From Chimonanthus salicifolius (taxonomy: Eukaryota > Streptophyta > Magnoliopsida > Laurales > Calycanthaceae): a stretch of DNA of 64,000 nucleotides. Shown one piece after another: positions 34,910 through 48,023 of the stretch. Position 1 is the first letter of the stretch. Every line of letters begins with the position of its first letter. The notes beneath the pieces were generated by a model. That model ran no database searches. It was not told where the DNA came from and was given only the letters and a program-made list of their open reading frames with translations. Position numbers and translations under genes: made by a program. Location: the NCBI GenBank assembly GCA_013350335.1, contig CM023532.1, positions 88,973,383 to 89,037,382 on the forward strand, in the 5' to 3' direction.

Positions 34910-35386
34910 CTAACCTTCTGTAAAAGACCCTGCATCATCACCAAAATCGAAGAAGTTGTCAGGGCATGTCGTCAACGTGTGCCCCAACACTCCACAAGTC
35001 AGACAGTGTATTATTCTCGGTCCCCCAATGTAAGGACAATTAGTCATCTCCTTCCCGTGCCTATGAAGTCCACAAACAGGGCAAATAACCTTAAGGGGGT
35101 AGGGGTAGAAAGTACAGTTGTGCCCTTCCTGGTTGCACAACTCGTACATATACCCGGGCACTATCTCCCTTACGGATTTTCCTATCATTGGGATATTTCC
35201 CATATGCTCTTCTCGAAAAGGGGCTAGATTCACTTCGACATCCTCGGGGGATCCTACCTGGACGTCTATGTTAACTTCCACAGCGCGGTCTGGCCTGCTG
35301 GAGTTGTTGGAAGAAGAAACCAGATCTATAGGACAGTTAGGGGTTCCTCTATCCCCCAACGCTATATACTTTATGTTGCTCGACAT
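34910..35386 (-). CDS. Small acidic zinc-knuckle protein of element 2, intact, 158 residues
   Basis: The frame is open from an upstream ATG at 35422, but I choose the ATG at 35386 because MSSN is the start shared with the other copies. Order: MSSN, TPNCPIDLVSSS (about residues 17-28), an acidic linker, then a degenerate first knuckle (YELCNQEGHNCTFY; two cysteines replaced by Tyr), CPVCGLHRHGKEMTNC (CX2CX4HX6C), CLTCGVLGHTLTTC (CX2CX4HX4C) and an acidic tail. It lies 0.6 kb downstream of the primer-binding site, where gag normally starts, but no capsid is present. Known retroelement zinc knuckles bind RNA or DNA; that this one packages the hairpin RNA is only inference. It is the only intact copy among three in the window. 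Confidence 0.7.
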   Translation of the reverse strand: MSSNIKYIALGDRGTPNCPIDLVSSSNNSSRPDRAVEVNIDVQVGSPEDVEVNLAPFREEHMGNIPMIGKSVREIVPGYMYELCNQEGHNCTFYPYPLKVICPVCGLHRHGKEMTNCPYIGGPRIIHCLTCGVLGHTLTTCPDNFFDFGDDAGSFTEG

Positions 35387-35947
35387 ATCTATATCACAAC
35401 AACAAAAGCATATCAATGACAACCGCAGTTGTAATCAAACTAATCTTTGTTTTGGGGAATTTCCCTAATCATCATCTTGTATTTCTTGTTTTGGGGAGTT
35501 TCCTATGTATCACATAATGTCTCTTGTTTGGGGAAATTTCCAAATAAACATCTTATGTTTCTTGTCCTTGCAGAAATTTTCCTAAGTATCAAGTATCATT
35601 TCTCAATTTGGGGAAATCTTGATTTTTCCTGTTCTCGGGGAAAACCTCCTTAAGTATCAAGTATCACTTCTCAATTTGGGGAAATCCTGATGTTTTCTTG
35701 TTTCGGGGAAATATCTCTTATTTTGCTATGTTTGATAATCTAATTTATAGTCACTGTCCTTCCCTTGCTGTCATTCATTTTTCGTCAAGTGTTCTGAGAT
35801 TGAATGTTTCAGTCTGAGTCTAAAGAAGTAAATTAATCTGGCCCCCGTGCAGCGGACTCCGAAGAGTCAGTCAGTTAGGGTTCTTATCTGTCAGTGAGAC
35901 ATGATGCCATCTTAATCTTACTTCGAAAGATTCAACCTTCCCGTTTT

Positions 35948-35959
35948 GCTCTGATACCA
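35948..35959 (-). promoter_or_regulatory. Primer-binding site, element 2 (initiator tRNA-Met)
   Basis: On the minus strand TGGTATCAGAGC, two bases from the LTR end. Same site and spacing as in elements 1 and 3. Confidence 0.9.
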
Positions 35960-36709
35960 ACTGTAACGCCCCGCAATTTTTCACTATGCCGAAAATCAGA
36001 GTCTATTTTTTTCTTTGAATAAAAGAGTGAGAGAGAGCAGGACGCCACGACGAGAGCTAACTCCGAGCTTCCAAAGCCCGACCCTTAACTGGACAACCAT
36101 ACGTGTGCATGGACCAAGTCCACTAAAACGTTTCACACGTACTCAAGTTAACATGCGGAATAAAACATAAATGCGGAAATATAATAGAATAACAATTCTA
36201 TTCCATTTTAGATAGCAAGGAGGTCCATCACTTACAATAATTATCTTAAGTTAACATATCCAAGTTAACATTCAAACCATAACAAATAATCTAAGTTATT
36301 ACAATCCCACGAACTAATTACTCAAATACATTATCGACGAGTAACTTAAACAAAATGAAACTAAAACATCCAAGCTCCTAAGCTTGGCTCCAGTCACGTT
36401 CATTGTTCCGTCCATTCCCTGTGTCATCAACTAGGGTAGAAGTAGGGCGTTAGACAACGCGCCCAGTAGGTATTCCAATTAGGGTCAAACACATGGGTTA
36501 GTACCAAAAATCCAGATATAATATATCATGTCGTATCTGTAAAACATTGTATCCAAAACAGTGTATGATAATAGAGATCCAATCATACAGATAAAACCAG
36601 AAACAGTGCATGATAATAGAGATCATAATCATGCTGATACAATGCCATGCCATGCGTACCATATGCCATGAGTCCCACCCACCAGCCATAACACAATCAC
36701 AAAACATCC

Positions 36710-36915
36710 TCTTGATGGAAAGCTCCTTATCAAGGTATCCTCAAACATAGTATCCTCTTGATGGAAAAACTCATCATCAAGGTATTCCCACAGTTGTCTT
36801 ATGGACGCCCCGACGGAGTGTGGCCTTCGGTTACCTCTTGATGGATAATGCACATCAAGGTACCCCCACAGTTGCCTTACGGACGCCCCGACGGAGCATG
36901 GTCTCCGGTTACATA
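36710..36915. repeat. Tandem CTTGATGG ... CATCAAGG units in element 2 LTR
   Basis: Three copies of a stem (near 36712, 36752 and 36835) with 'cccacagttg' and GCCCCGACGGAG blocks after the last two. This is the second structural repeat set of the family, equivalent to 28347-28502. Confidence 0.8.
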
Positions 36916-37772
36916 TCATCCCTCCCATGCCATGCATGACATGCAAATGTACACTTGCTATGCAAGAATACAAATCATAGCATTAAAAACCCATATTTGA
37001 AACATAACATTTGTTACAAAATAACTCATCAAAATATGAATTAAAACCATCATACATATCCCATGGTATCAATGAGGTAAGAATCCTACTATTGACCACT
37101 AAAGTGTCCTTGCGTTTTCGTCAGGAAACCGCCCACGATCGTACACCGCTTGTGAGGTCCCGTTACCTTATTACATAATCAAACCCATGTTCTATTTGAT
37201 TTCCAATCATGTCTAAGTCCATAAACACACCTTAGTGGGGTTCGGCCATACAACATGGCCGACCCTCACTCACATGGTCTTGGTCCCACTTTTTGATCCT
37301 TGATCATTCTAACCATTGTGGGTCCAAGATCATCCCATCTTTGATTCATTAAACCAAATACATATAAGTTAATCATTTAACCTTAAGAACACTATAAATC
37401 CACTAACACATTCCCCATGGGGTTCGGCCATACACCATGGCCGAACCCATGGTCCATCATTTTCACCCATATTTACCTCTTTGCCATTAATCTTTCCATG
37501 GCTACTCACTTAGCTTATATATGCATAACTTAAGTCCCAACATCATTCTATTAGTTTTACATTAATGGAAGCCCTAAATCCATAAAACATTTTCTATGAT
37601 TCAATCATTCACTTCGGCCATTTATGCATGTCTAAAACCAAAACATGATCCATGGGGTTCGGCCATACACCATGGCCGAACCCATGGTCCTTTAATTTCA
37701 CCATTTGGCCATTCTTTCCTTCCATAGGTAATCACCTAATTTACTTACCCATACTTAGATCCATACATGATC

Positions 37773-40700
37773 TGTAACGCCCCGCCCTCTCCGAGAAATC
37801 AGAGTCTAATTTTTTTTTAAAAATAACAATATAATAACACCGGAAGAGAGCGGGCGGCGTCACGACGCGAACTAAGTCCGAACTACCTAAGTCCGACCCT
37901 TAACTGGCCACCCATGTGTGCATGGACTGACCCACGATAATAATCCACACATGGAACTAAACAAGTTATGCGGAATAAACTAGACTAATTGTGGAATTAG
38001 ACTGAATAGATAGCAAAGCACAAGTCATTCTTTTTAGATTACTTAAACCAAATTAAGATTCATCAAGGCATTCTCAAACCATAACAAATAACTACATTAT
38101 TACATGTCCATAAAAATGTATTCAAATAACAACAATTATAAATCCAATCCAGCACTCAAGCATTTACACTTGGCTCCCCTCCTGGTCATCAACCTTCTCT
38201 TTCCCCTTCCTTGTTCCTGCATTCTCCTCTGAGGATAGAATTAGGGCGTTAGATCAACGCGCCCAGTAGGATTTCCGATCAAGGCTACCACATGGTTAGA
38301 TTATAAATCATGCATATATCAAATGTATGATTATCAAAAACATATAAAACCATGCTATGTATGTATGAAAATGTAATGAGCCCCACCCCATCAGACATAC
38401 ATATAGCCATCACTTGACGTGTCTTATATCAACATATTAATCCTCCTGGCGGGACTCTCACCGCCTAAGGAGGCCCCACAGTTGCATCACAGGCATACCT
38501 ACGGAGTGTGGGCTCCGGTTTCCACAATCATCATCCCATGCCATGCATGAGATGTCAATGCATTGTATGTCATTTGTAAATACATAACTCATCATTCAAA
38601 ACCACATTTGAAACGTAAATCAAATACAACATATCTCATAAAAACATAATAAAACCAAATCATAATTGTGGTTACAAGTAGGTAGGAAACCTAATGAAGA
38701 TTCACTTCAGTGTTCGTTCTTTCTTTAGCGTCACCCGATCACGAGTAGCGTACCGTCAAAGAGATCTGTCACCTTATTCACAAAATTGCCATTGCTACCA
38801 ATAAATAATTTTATCATGCACTAACTTTAAAACCGCCAATTATTTCTATGAAATTGACTCATAACACCATAACCATGGTCCATGGGGTTCGGCCATACAT
38901 ATGGCCGAACCCTATGGCTTTCACATTTGAATTTCTATGTTATAACTTAGCCATAGTAACCCCATGGTTCGGCCATGAAATGGCCTACCTATGTCTTGTC
39001 CAAATGTTCACTTAGAGCCCTTTTTAAACACTTCATAATGTTCCATGATATTCAAGTTTGAAACCCTTTAATTCAACAAAAACAGTCCATATAACTCACC
39101 ATCCTTTCCATCCTTATCATGGTTGATCAAATTAATATTAGATCCATAACTAAGCATAGGTGTTTCTTAGAACAAAAGCATAAAACAAGCCTTAGCTTCC
39201 ATCATGATTTTAATCCAAATCTCCCCTCAAAACAGTCCATGGGGTTTGGCCATACACATAGCCGAACCCAATGGTTCTCTTGATTCAATTAGTCCATCAT
39301 CTATCCATGATTTAAATCAGCAACTTAACCATAACATTAACATGGTTCAGCCATATATTGGCCAACCAAAAACAGTAAATTTTTCTTCATTTAAATCACA
39401 TAAAAACCACATGGTAATGTATGGTTTTTATCTCTCAAAACCATCATCATTAACCATAAAATTATCACACCATTTCATGGGGTTCGGCCATACTCATTGG
39501 CCGAACCCTATGGCCTTTGATTTGAACCTCTTAAACATTTATCTTATGTCTAATTTAATCATCCAAAACAGTCCATCATTTGCATGGTTTAAACTTACAA
39601 AAACCATCAAAATACCAACATCATTTCATGGGGTTCGGCCATCCAAGGTGGCCGAACCCACTGATCCATTTCATCATTTTATACCCAAGGTTTAGACCCA
39701 TGATGCATTCGGCCATTCATGACATCCAAATCCATGTTTTAAACCTTTTCAAAACATGCATCATAAGTCTAATTAAACATCTAAAAACAGTCCCTTATTT
39801 GCATGATTTTATCTTACAAAAACCATCCACATGGTCATAACATTTCATGGGGTTCGGCCAGCCAAGGTGGCCGAACCCTATGATCCATGTTTCCTATCTT
39901 TTAAGCATCAATTTATATACTTCATACCCTTGGTAGATTCGGCCAACCCATGGCCAAATCATGTTCCATTAATCCCATTTTGTTAAACAAAAACCCATGG
40001 AAATACTTACCAAATTTTCCAAGCTTTTCCTCTTGCCTTTGCTCTTTACTTCCTATCTTTCTTAGCCTCCCTTCCATTGCTGGTTTATGCTTGATCAATT
40101 GGTGAAACACCACTGCTGGTTTAGCCAAGAGAAAGAGTTTGGAGAGAGGGAGAGAGATGAGGATTCTTAGGATTCCTTTGTGTGAAAATCAGCCAAATGT
40201 GGTCTTCCTCTTTTGTAATTCAGGAACTTAACCTCTCAATTTCCCTCATAGATTCTTGATCAATTCAAAGGGTCACTTGGCACAACCAAGACACCCATTG
40301 GCACCAGCCAATGCAACCTTTGGCAACCCCATGTAATCTTATCTCATTTAAATCAATTCCATTTAAGACTTTGCATGGAAGCTCACACCACAAGTCCCCA
40401 ACGTGTGGGACTTGTATTGTGTGGCTTGAGACTCATGCACCTCTTCATCTCCCCTTTAACTCACTGATTTTACAGCCCCTTTGATTTCCATTTTGACTCA
40501 ACAAACTCAATGGCTTAACTCACCACATTAAATACCATACATTTATTACACTTGAGTCAACCCAACCATTTAATTTAAATGCAACTCATTCCAATCCAAC
40601 TCAACCTGATTTGACTCACCATTGAGCTCATTTGAGGGTCCACACAGTCAGTCATGGTCAACAAGGTCAACCCGACCCATTGGGTCCCCATTTAGCTTGT

Positions 40701-41088
40701 TGACCCGTTTTGATTCCATGACCCATTTATGGGTTGTTTTAGCCATTTGCATTTGGTTTTCACATGTGCATCAAGCCTACCCATTTATGCTCCACTTAAT
40801 TTCCAATCAATTCAGCTTAACCCCAATAAATTTGGGCTCATCCAATGGTCTAATAAGTCCATTATGACCCATTGGGTCCAATTGGGTCCTTTGACCCAAT
40901 TAACCATATTGATCCAAATTGATGTTCATTACCCATTCAATCAAATTTGACACTTATAATGTGCTCATAGGGTCTTAATTTGAGCAATGGGCCCCACTAT
41001 TTTCTCATTTAACATCATAATTAATAAATTTACCAATCTAGGGACATTTTCGTAATTATCCATTTCATTGAGAAATTGGGGTGTTACA
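37773..41088 (-). mobile_element. Solo LTR nested in element 2's right LTR
   Basis: It starts TGTAACGCCCCGCCC, ends TTGGGGTGTTACA, is 3,316 bp, and has a perfect duplication TGATC (37768-37772 and 41089-41093). It belongs to the same subfamily as element 1's LTRs. Hairpins lie near 38886, 38962, 39238, 39478, 39628, 39848 and 39936. A splice-donor-like site is at 40004-40011 (minus). Confidence 0.94.
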
Positions 41089-43504
41089 TGATCCATAACC
41101 AAACATAGATCCATAAATGAATCCTCCATTTCCCAGCTTAATCATTAATTCATTTAAACATGAATAAGTCTCCACATGACCCATTAAAATGGTCCATGGG
41201 GTTCGGCCATACAACATGGCCGAACCTATGGTGTCCCATTTTCATCCTCTCTTTAAATCCTTTACCACATTAAGTCCATAAATCAAGTCCCTCTATGGGG
41301 AAGTTTAATCATACACTTAGGTTCATCCTTTTAGATCATCATTAACCATATTTAACAACATATTAAAATTACCAATATTCTCCCATCATTTTCATGGTCC
41401 AAAACATCTAAGTCCATCAATATCTTCTCATGGGGTTCGGCCATACACCATGGCCGAACCCATGATCCATGATTCTTATCCATTTACAACCTTTGAGACC
41501 ATTTAAAATGATTAACATTACTCCATTGTTTCCCTCCTTTAGAACCCTTTAAAGTCACCAACATAAATCCATACAAAACCTTTTAAAATTATTAATAACC
41601 TTCCATGGGGTTCGGCCATACACCATGGCCGAACCCTATGGTTCAACATCTTCTCTTAAAATCATTTACTTATCATTATATCCTTTGATGGGGTTCAACC
41701 ATACATCATGGCCGAACCTCATCCAACCCTTTTTGTTGTCCTTGATGGTTCTCATACATATAACTTAGGGTTTGGCCATGCAAGGGCCAAACCATGATCC
41801 TTGGTCATTCACCATTCCATACATGGTTCATGCATAAAGTCCTTAGCCATAAGAATTACGGTTCGGCCATGCAATGGCCGAACCATGTCCTTGACCATCT
41901 TCCTTAATAAAATCTCATGGAGTACATACCAATTCCGCAGCTCCTCCCATTTCTTTCACTCCTTCTTTTTCCTTTGATCTTCTTCTTCCTTAGCCTCTTC
42001 TTCCTCCTTGATCCTTGGCCTAGATTGATCTTGACAAAATCTCTTGGAGTGGTTCGGCCAAGAGGTATAGATTTGAGAGAGAGAGAAAGAGAGAAGATTT
42101 AAAATAACAACTCCAAGTGTTCTCCCTTTGTCTTGAGAGTGGTTGGCCTTGTGTGAGAGAGGGAGAGAGTGAGATAAAGAAAATAGTTCTCTTTACTGCC
42201 CAATGTAGTTCAGCCAAGGCTGGGATCCTTTGGTTGATACCCCTTTTGTAACTCCCATGACTCTTCACCTCCCCATTGATACTTACTTTAGGGGTTTCAT
42301 CCCATGAGATGAAACTCCCAACCATATGCCCCTTGGGCTTCCATGTTCCAACGTGTATGCATCTTGGTTAACCTTGTGTTGTGTAACATCCAAACCCTTC
42401 ACCTTCCTTGTCTTGATCAATGAGGGTCGGCCAAGGGTGGTGTCCTTTGGTGATGCCCTTTTGTAACTCCCATGACCTTTCACCTCCCTCCTTAATGTTC
42501 CACTTGGAAGTTTCATCCCACGAGATAAAACACTCCCAACGTATGACCCTCAAGATGGAAACCCTCCGTGTTCCAACGTGTGCTATGGTTATGCCTTCTG
42601 TAACCACCAAAAACCCTTCACCTCCTCATTAACCATCATTAATAATCTATTTGGAGTTTCTTCCCATGAAATGAAACTCCCACTTCCAGCGTGTGAACAC
42701 CTTAGGTTGGATCTTATGAGATGTAACTCTCCATCTTATCACCTAACTCATCTAAGATCAAAGTCCCATTAACTTCCACTCAACTCATCTCTTTAACTCA
42801 ACTCACTTAACTCACTTAAAATCAACTCAATTACTTGATTCCATCTCCAACTTAATTCAGCCCAATTTAATTAAGCTTGAACTCACTTGGTGGTCAACCA
42901 AGTCAACCATGGCCCATTGGGTCCCAATTGGGCATTATGTGTAACACTTCGGAATTCCATGTTATCAATATTTACGGAATTTGCCATTTTTATTGTGAAC
43001 TAATGGATATGAAACTTAGATGGGTAAGGTATTGGGGCAATGACCCAATTAGGACCCAACGGTTATGGTATAAGGTTGGTTTATGGATTTATGTTAAGGG
43101 CTTAAATGATTAACTTCGTGATGAATGATTAATAAATCTAGAGAGACACTAAAACCAAGTGAGTGAGGTTCGGCCATGATCTATGGCCGAACCCCACAAG
43201 GTTGTGTTTTATGGACTTAGACCTAATGTTAAATCAAATGGAATATGGGATTGATTTGTTGATACGTAACAAGGTGACGGGAGTTCATAAACGATGCGCG
43301 ATCGTGAGCGGTTGCCGGTTGAAGAAGCAAGGACACTTTAGTGGTCTTTGGTAGGATTCTACCTCTTTGAAAACATGGTTTTATGTAATATGGTTTATTT
43401 TGATGAGTTATGTCACAAAAAGATTATATTTTAAATATGAGATTAAAATGCTATGATTTGTATAATTGCATAACACGTGGACTTTTGCATCTCATGCATG
43501 GCAT

Positions 43505-43680
43505 GGGAGGGAGGATATGTAACCGGAGGGGCCACACTCCGTCGGGGCTTCCGAAAGACCACTGTGGGGATACCTTGATGTGCATTTCCATCAAGAGGTA
43601 ACTGGAGGGGCCACACTCCGTCAAAACCACTATGGGGGTATCTTGATGATGAGAATCCCATCAAGAGGTTATGTGTACTT
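43505..43680. repeat. Tandem CCGTCGG / CATCAAG units in solo LTR 42940
   Basis: Two imperfect units contain 'ggaggggccacactccgtc' and 'tcttgatg ... catcaagagg' stems. They are the opposite-strand form of the arrays at 28347-28502 and 36710-36915. Confidence 0.75.
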
Positions 43681-43816
43681 GTGATGGGTGGGACTCATTG
43701 CATTTGACATCATGACATGGCATCGTTTTATATGGTTTTGACATTATGTTATTATATATGATTTGTACTAACCATGTGTAGACCCTAAATGGAATACCTA
43801 CTGGGCGCGTTGTTCT

Positions 43817-46800
43817 TGTAATACCCCGAATTTTTGAATCAATATATATTTGGCATTTATTGATTTTAATTTGAATTTTGACATGATGGAATACCAAATG
43901 GATCAAAAGTTGGGACAAGGGTCCAAGAATGGTCCAATGGGCCATGGATTGGATGAAATCCATTTAATGGGTCAATGAGGACTAATCGGGTCAAGGATTG
44001 TCAAATTGGGCCCAATACTCATTTGGAACCCAATGGACCCAATTGAGGTAAGCCTAAGGTAAGGAGGGAATTTAATTGGGCCATGGGCCCAATGTCTACC
44101 CAATAAACCATGAATTAGAATTAATACAATTAATGGGTCAATGGTAAGTAATTGGGTCAAGATAGTCAATTTGGGTCAAAGGGCCATATGGGACCCAATG
44201 GGCCAAAGTAGGTAAGCCCTAAAATAAATGGGAAAGACAAAATATAATTGGGCCATGGACCCAATGGTGATCCAATTAAGATAAATTAAATAGATTAGAT
44301 AATTATAAAACTATCTAAGTTAAGATGTATCAAGATTAAGTAATATGGCCAAATGGGGCCCACCTCCACCTCACCCATTGAGGTGGCATGTGGACCAAGG
44401 AAAAAGTGGGGCCAACCATCATGGTTGACTTGGTCAACCATGGATAAATTTAAGAAGACTAAGGTGGATTAAGGTAAATTAAATTGATTGAAATTATTGT
44501 AAAATTATCTAAGTTAAAATCAATGGAATTAAAATAACATGGCCAAGTGGGCCCCACCTCCACCTCATCAAGTGAGGTGGCGGGTGGGGTAGGTATAGGT
44601 GGGGGCCGTCCACCATGGTTGACTTGGTCAACCATGGGTGGATTTATTAGATAGATAATTTAATGGAATTAAATTGGAGGGAAATTAATTAACCTAAGTG
44701 AGGACTTAACTTAACTAATTAGGTTGATTAATTATGGTCAACATAGACAAGTCAAAGAGGACAAGGGAGCCATGCTTGGTGGTTGGGTCTCAACCACCAC
44801 CACCAAAGTCAAGCTAGCCCATGCTTGGTTGGTGAGGCCATAATGGAGGGGTATGGTCCAAGTAAGACCAAGGAATGAGATGGGTTTTCCATCTCATCCC
44901 TCTCATTTCTCTCTCTCCCTCTTCACCTCTCTCAAAAAACGTCCCATGCATTGGAGAAAAGAAAAAGAGAAGAAAACTTAGAAGAAGAAGAGAAGAAAAG
45001 AGAAAGAGAGAGCAAGCCTTGGTCCACCCCTTCAAGATCAAAGGCTAAGATCTTGTTTTGCATCACCTTCCCCTCTCCCTCTCTCAATCTAACTCCATCT
45101 ACCATAGCAGATCCAAGCATATTTCACCATTGATCAAGCACATCTAGCCGATCAAACAAGGAGAGGAAGAAGAAAGGAGGCCAAGGAAGTCGACGGGAGC
45201 GACAAAGATCGGAGGAGTCGTCGGATCGTAAGTATGTTCTAAAAAAGAAATTTAATTTTTAGGGTTTTAAGTTTTGGAATCCATTTCCTTGGATTGGATG
45301 GTGGCCAAACCATCATAGGCTTTGAATTTAAAAATCCATCCAATGGTAGGATAAGGAATGGATAAGATGGAGGAATGGATTAAGTAATGGATTAGGGATG
45401 TTAAGTATTTAAAATAATTGTTATGGACTTGTGAGGAAATTTTGGGACATAGGGTTCGGCCATGTAGCATGGCCGAACCCCATGGTGGCAAATTTAAATG
45501 ATGGATGATGGAAGTATGGAAAAATATGGAGAAAAGGTTAGGTTTCCTAAATGCTAAGTAATTGATGATTTTATTAAGATTAGAAAGTTTAAAATGTTGG
45601 AGAATGATTAATGATAATTAGTTTCCAAATGATTTAAAACAGGTGATTTTAAATAGGGCTTAAAGGCATAGAATGGAATGAATGGATGACCATAGGGTTT
45701 GGCCATGTAGCATGGCCGAACCCCATGGTGAAAAATGGGTAATTTATTAAGATTATAAGGTTTAAAAGATAATGGAGAAAAATGATAGATTTAAATGGAT
45801 TTATTGAGTATAAAATGTAATGGTTAAATGGGATGAAAATGGTGATGTAAATAGATGATTTAATTCAAATGGGGGTATGATGTTTTAAAGAAATCATGAA
45901 CTATAGGGTTCGGCCATACAAGGTGGCCGAACCCCATGGTTAGTGATCTATGAAGGTTAGGGCTCTTAGATGCTCAATGGTTAATGTTTTCTAAAGTTTG
46001 AAAATTATGAGTATGGTAAGTAATTTTAAAATGAATTATTTTTGGGACAAAATATTAGTCTTTGAAAATGGCATCCATAAAGGTGAACCCTAGGGTGGTG
46101 ATTAGTGGTTTTAATAAATGGAAAATGATGTAGAAGAATGCTAGATTTTAATGGATTTATGAAAATGATATGTGAGGTTTTAAATGGGATGAGAATGAGG
46201 ACTTAAATGAATAAATTAAATTCATTGGTGATAGGATTAAATGAGACAAAATGGACCCAAAAGAAGGGAGATAGGGTACCATGGGTTCGGCCATGGTGTA
46301 TGGCCGAACCCATGATCCCTTTGTGGGCCACCTTTAGGGCCAAATTTGAAAGGACATATGGGGATTAAATGTTTTTCAAAATTAAACAATAGGTGGCTGA
46401 TTTTGGTTATGTTATGGAATTATAAATGGGTCTAAGTTATGGATGAAATTTAGACTTAAAATAGACATAAGTGGGTGAATGATTAATCATAGAGGAGAGA
46501 GTGGCAAAATGGTAATTATTAGCCACTTTGAAGAACCATGGGTTCGGCCATGGTACATGGCCAAACCCTATGTGGATTAGACATGAAATCGAATGCATTA
46601 TGAATGATTAATTGGAATGGATAGTTGCTGCGTTTAGGTTCGCAAATTAGAGTATTTAAATGGCCAAAGAAATTGGATTTATGTATGTGTTTTAACCTAT
46701 GGATAATGGGCTAAGTTAAGGACCGATTTTTGATAAACTTGTAATATACTTAAGGATCATTGAATGGATCTAGGGTTATGATCAGTTAGGAACTTAATCA

Positions 46801-48023
46801 TGGATAACGTATGGACTAATTCGGTAAATGTAATAAGGTATCGGGACGTCGCAAATGGTACGCGATCGGCCACCGAATTATCAAACGGAAAGCGTAACGG
46901 AACGGTACGTGGTATTCAGTAGGATTCCTACCTTTTTGTAAGCGATGGATATATGATGGTATTTTAAATTATTTTGATTTGGTTTATGATGGATTTATGA
47001 TTATGATTTATCTTATGACGAGTTTCAAGTTATGAATCATATGGATTATATTTTAACATTATGCATTATATGGCTATGTATGGTATATCAAAATTATGGT
47101 TTATCTATATACTACATAGCATAATGCACGTACATCTCATGCATGGCATGGGCGGGAAAATAATGAAACCAGAGTCCATGCTCCGTCGGAGCAACCGAGA
47201 ATCCGACATGGGGATGGCCTGAGGGCTATAACCAGAGTCCATGCTCTGTCGGGGCGACCGAGAATCAAACATGGGGATAGTTCTATAACCGGAGTCCATG
47301 CTCCGTCGGGGCGACCGAGAAGCAAACATGGGGACAATACATTGTATGATCATACGGATGATGGGTGGGACACATGACATTGGCACCCATGGCATAACAC
47401 TCATTACATGCTTATTTTGTTATATTTTATTGTATCGGTATGCATGTTATCACTAATCCATATGCTAGCCCTACTCGGAGTCCTACTGGGCAAGTTTACT
47501 AACGCCCTACTTCTACCCTAGTTGATGACGCAGGGGATGGCGGAAGCGGTGGACATGACAGGAGCCAAGCTTAGGAGCTTGGGAAAGCGGCTACTTAGTC
47601 TTATTTAAGTTTTATTTTGGAAATGTAATTAAGTAGCTTAGCTTGTCGGATTGTAATAATTACTGTTTCTAGCTATGGTTTGGACTATACTATGGACGAT
47701 ATCATTTTGAGATACAATTATGAACATAGGGGTATTTTAGTAATTTAATGATGTATCTTCCATTCTATCTAAAAATCGGTAGGATAGACTCTATTATCAT
47801 ATTCCGTAATGATTAAAATCCGCGAGCTTACTTCTTACGCATGAACCATTCTCGTGGACTTAGTTCCGCGTACGCGTGGGGTTGGCCAGTTAAGGGTCGG
47901 GCTTTAGAAGCTCGGACTTAACTCGCGTCGTGGCGTCCGCGCCCTCTCTCACTCTTCTATTTCAAAAAAAAAAAAATAGATTCTGATTTTCGGAAAGCGG
48001 GTGAAAAAGGGCCGGGCGTTACA
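43817..48023 (+). mobile_element. Innermost solo LTR, 4,207 bp
   Basis: It starts TGTAATACCCCG, ends GGGCCGGGCGTTACA, and has a perfect duplication GTTCT (43812-43816 and 48024-48028). It belongs to the longer subfamily shared with element 3 (for example 'ccacctccacctcaccc' and 'ggttgacttggtcaaccatgg'). It contains a GA-rich tract (44950-45015), a splice-donor-like GTAAGTAT at 45228-45235, hairpins near 45450, 45695, 45902, 46280 and 46540, and three 'gagtccatgctccgtcgg' units at 47165-47335. Confidence 0.93.
47165..47335. repeat. Tandem repeat, about 60-bp units, in solo LTR 43817-48023
   Basis: Three units of 'accagagtccatgctccgtc' followed by 'gcgaccgagaat' and 'acatgggga'. They correspond to the CCCCGACGGAGCATGGACTCC block of element 3 (near 51100 and 58802) on the other strand. 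Confidence 0.8.

Noticed and set aside
42877..43113. Frame crossing 42940
   Set aside because: It spans an insertion boundary (host LTR into solo LTR), so it is accidental.
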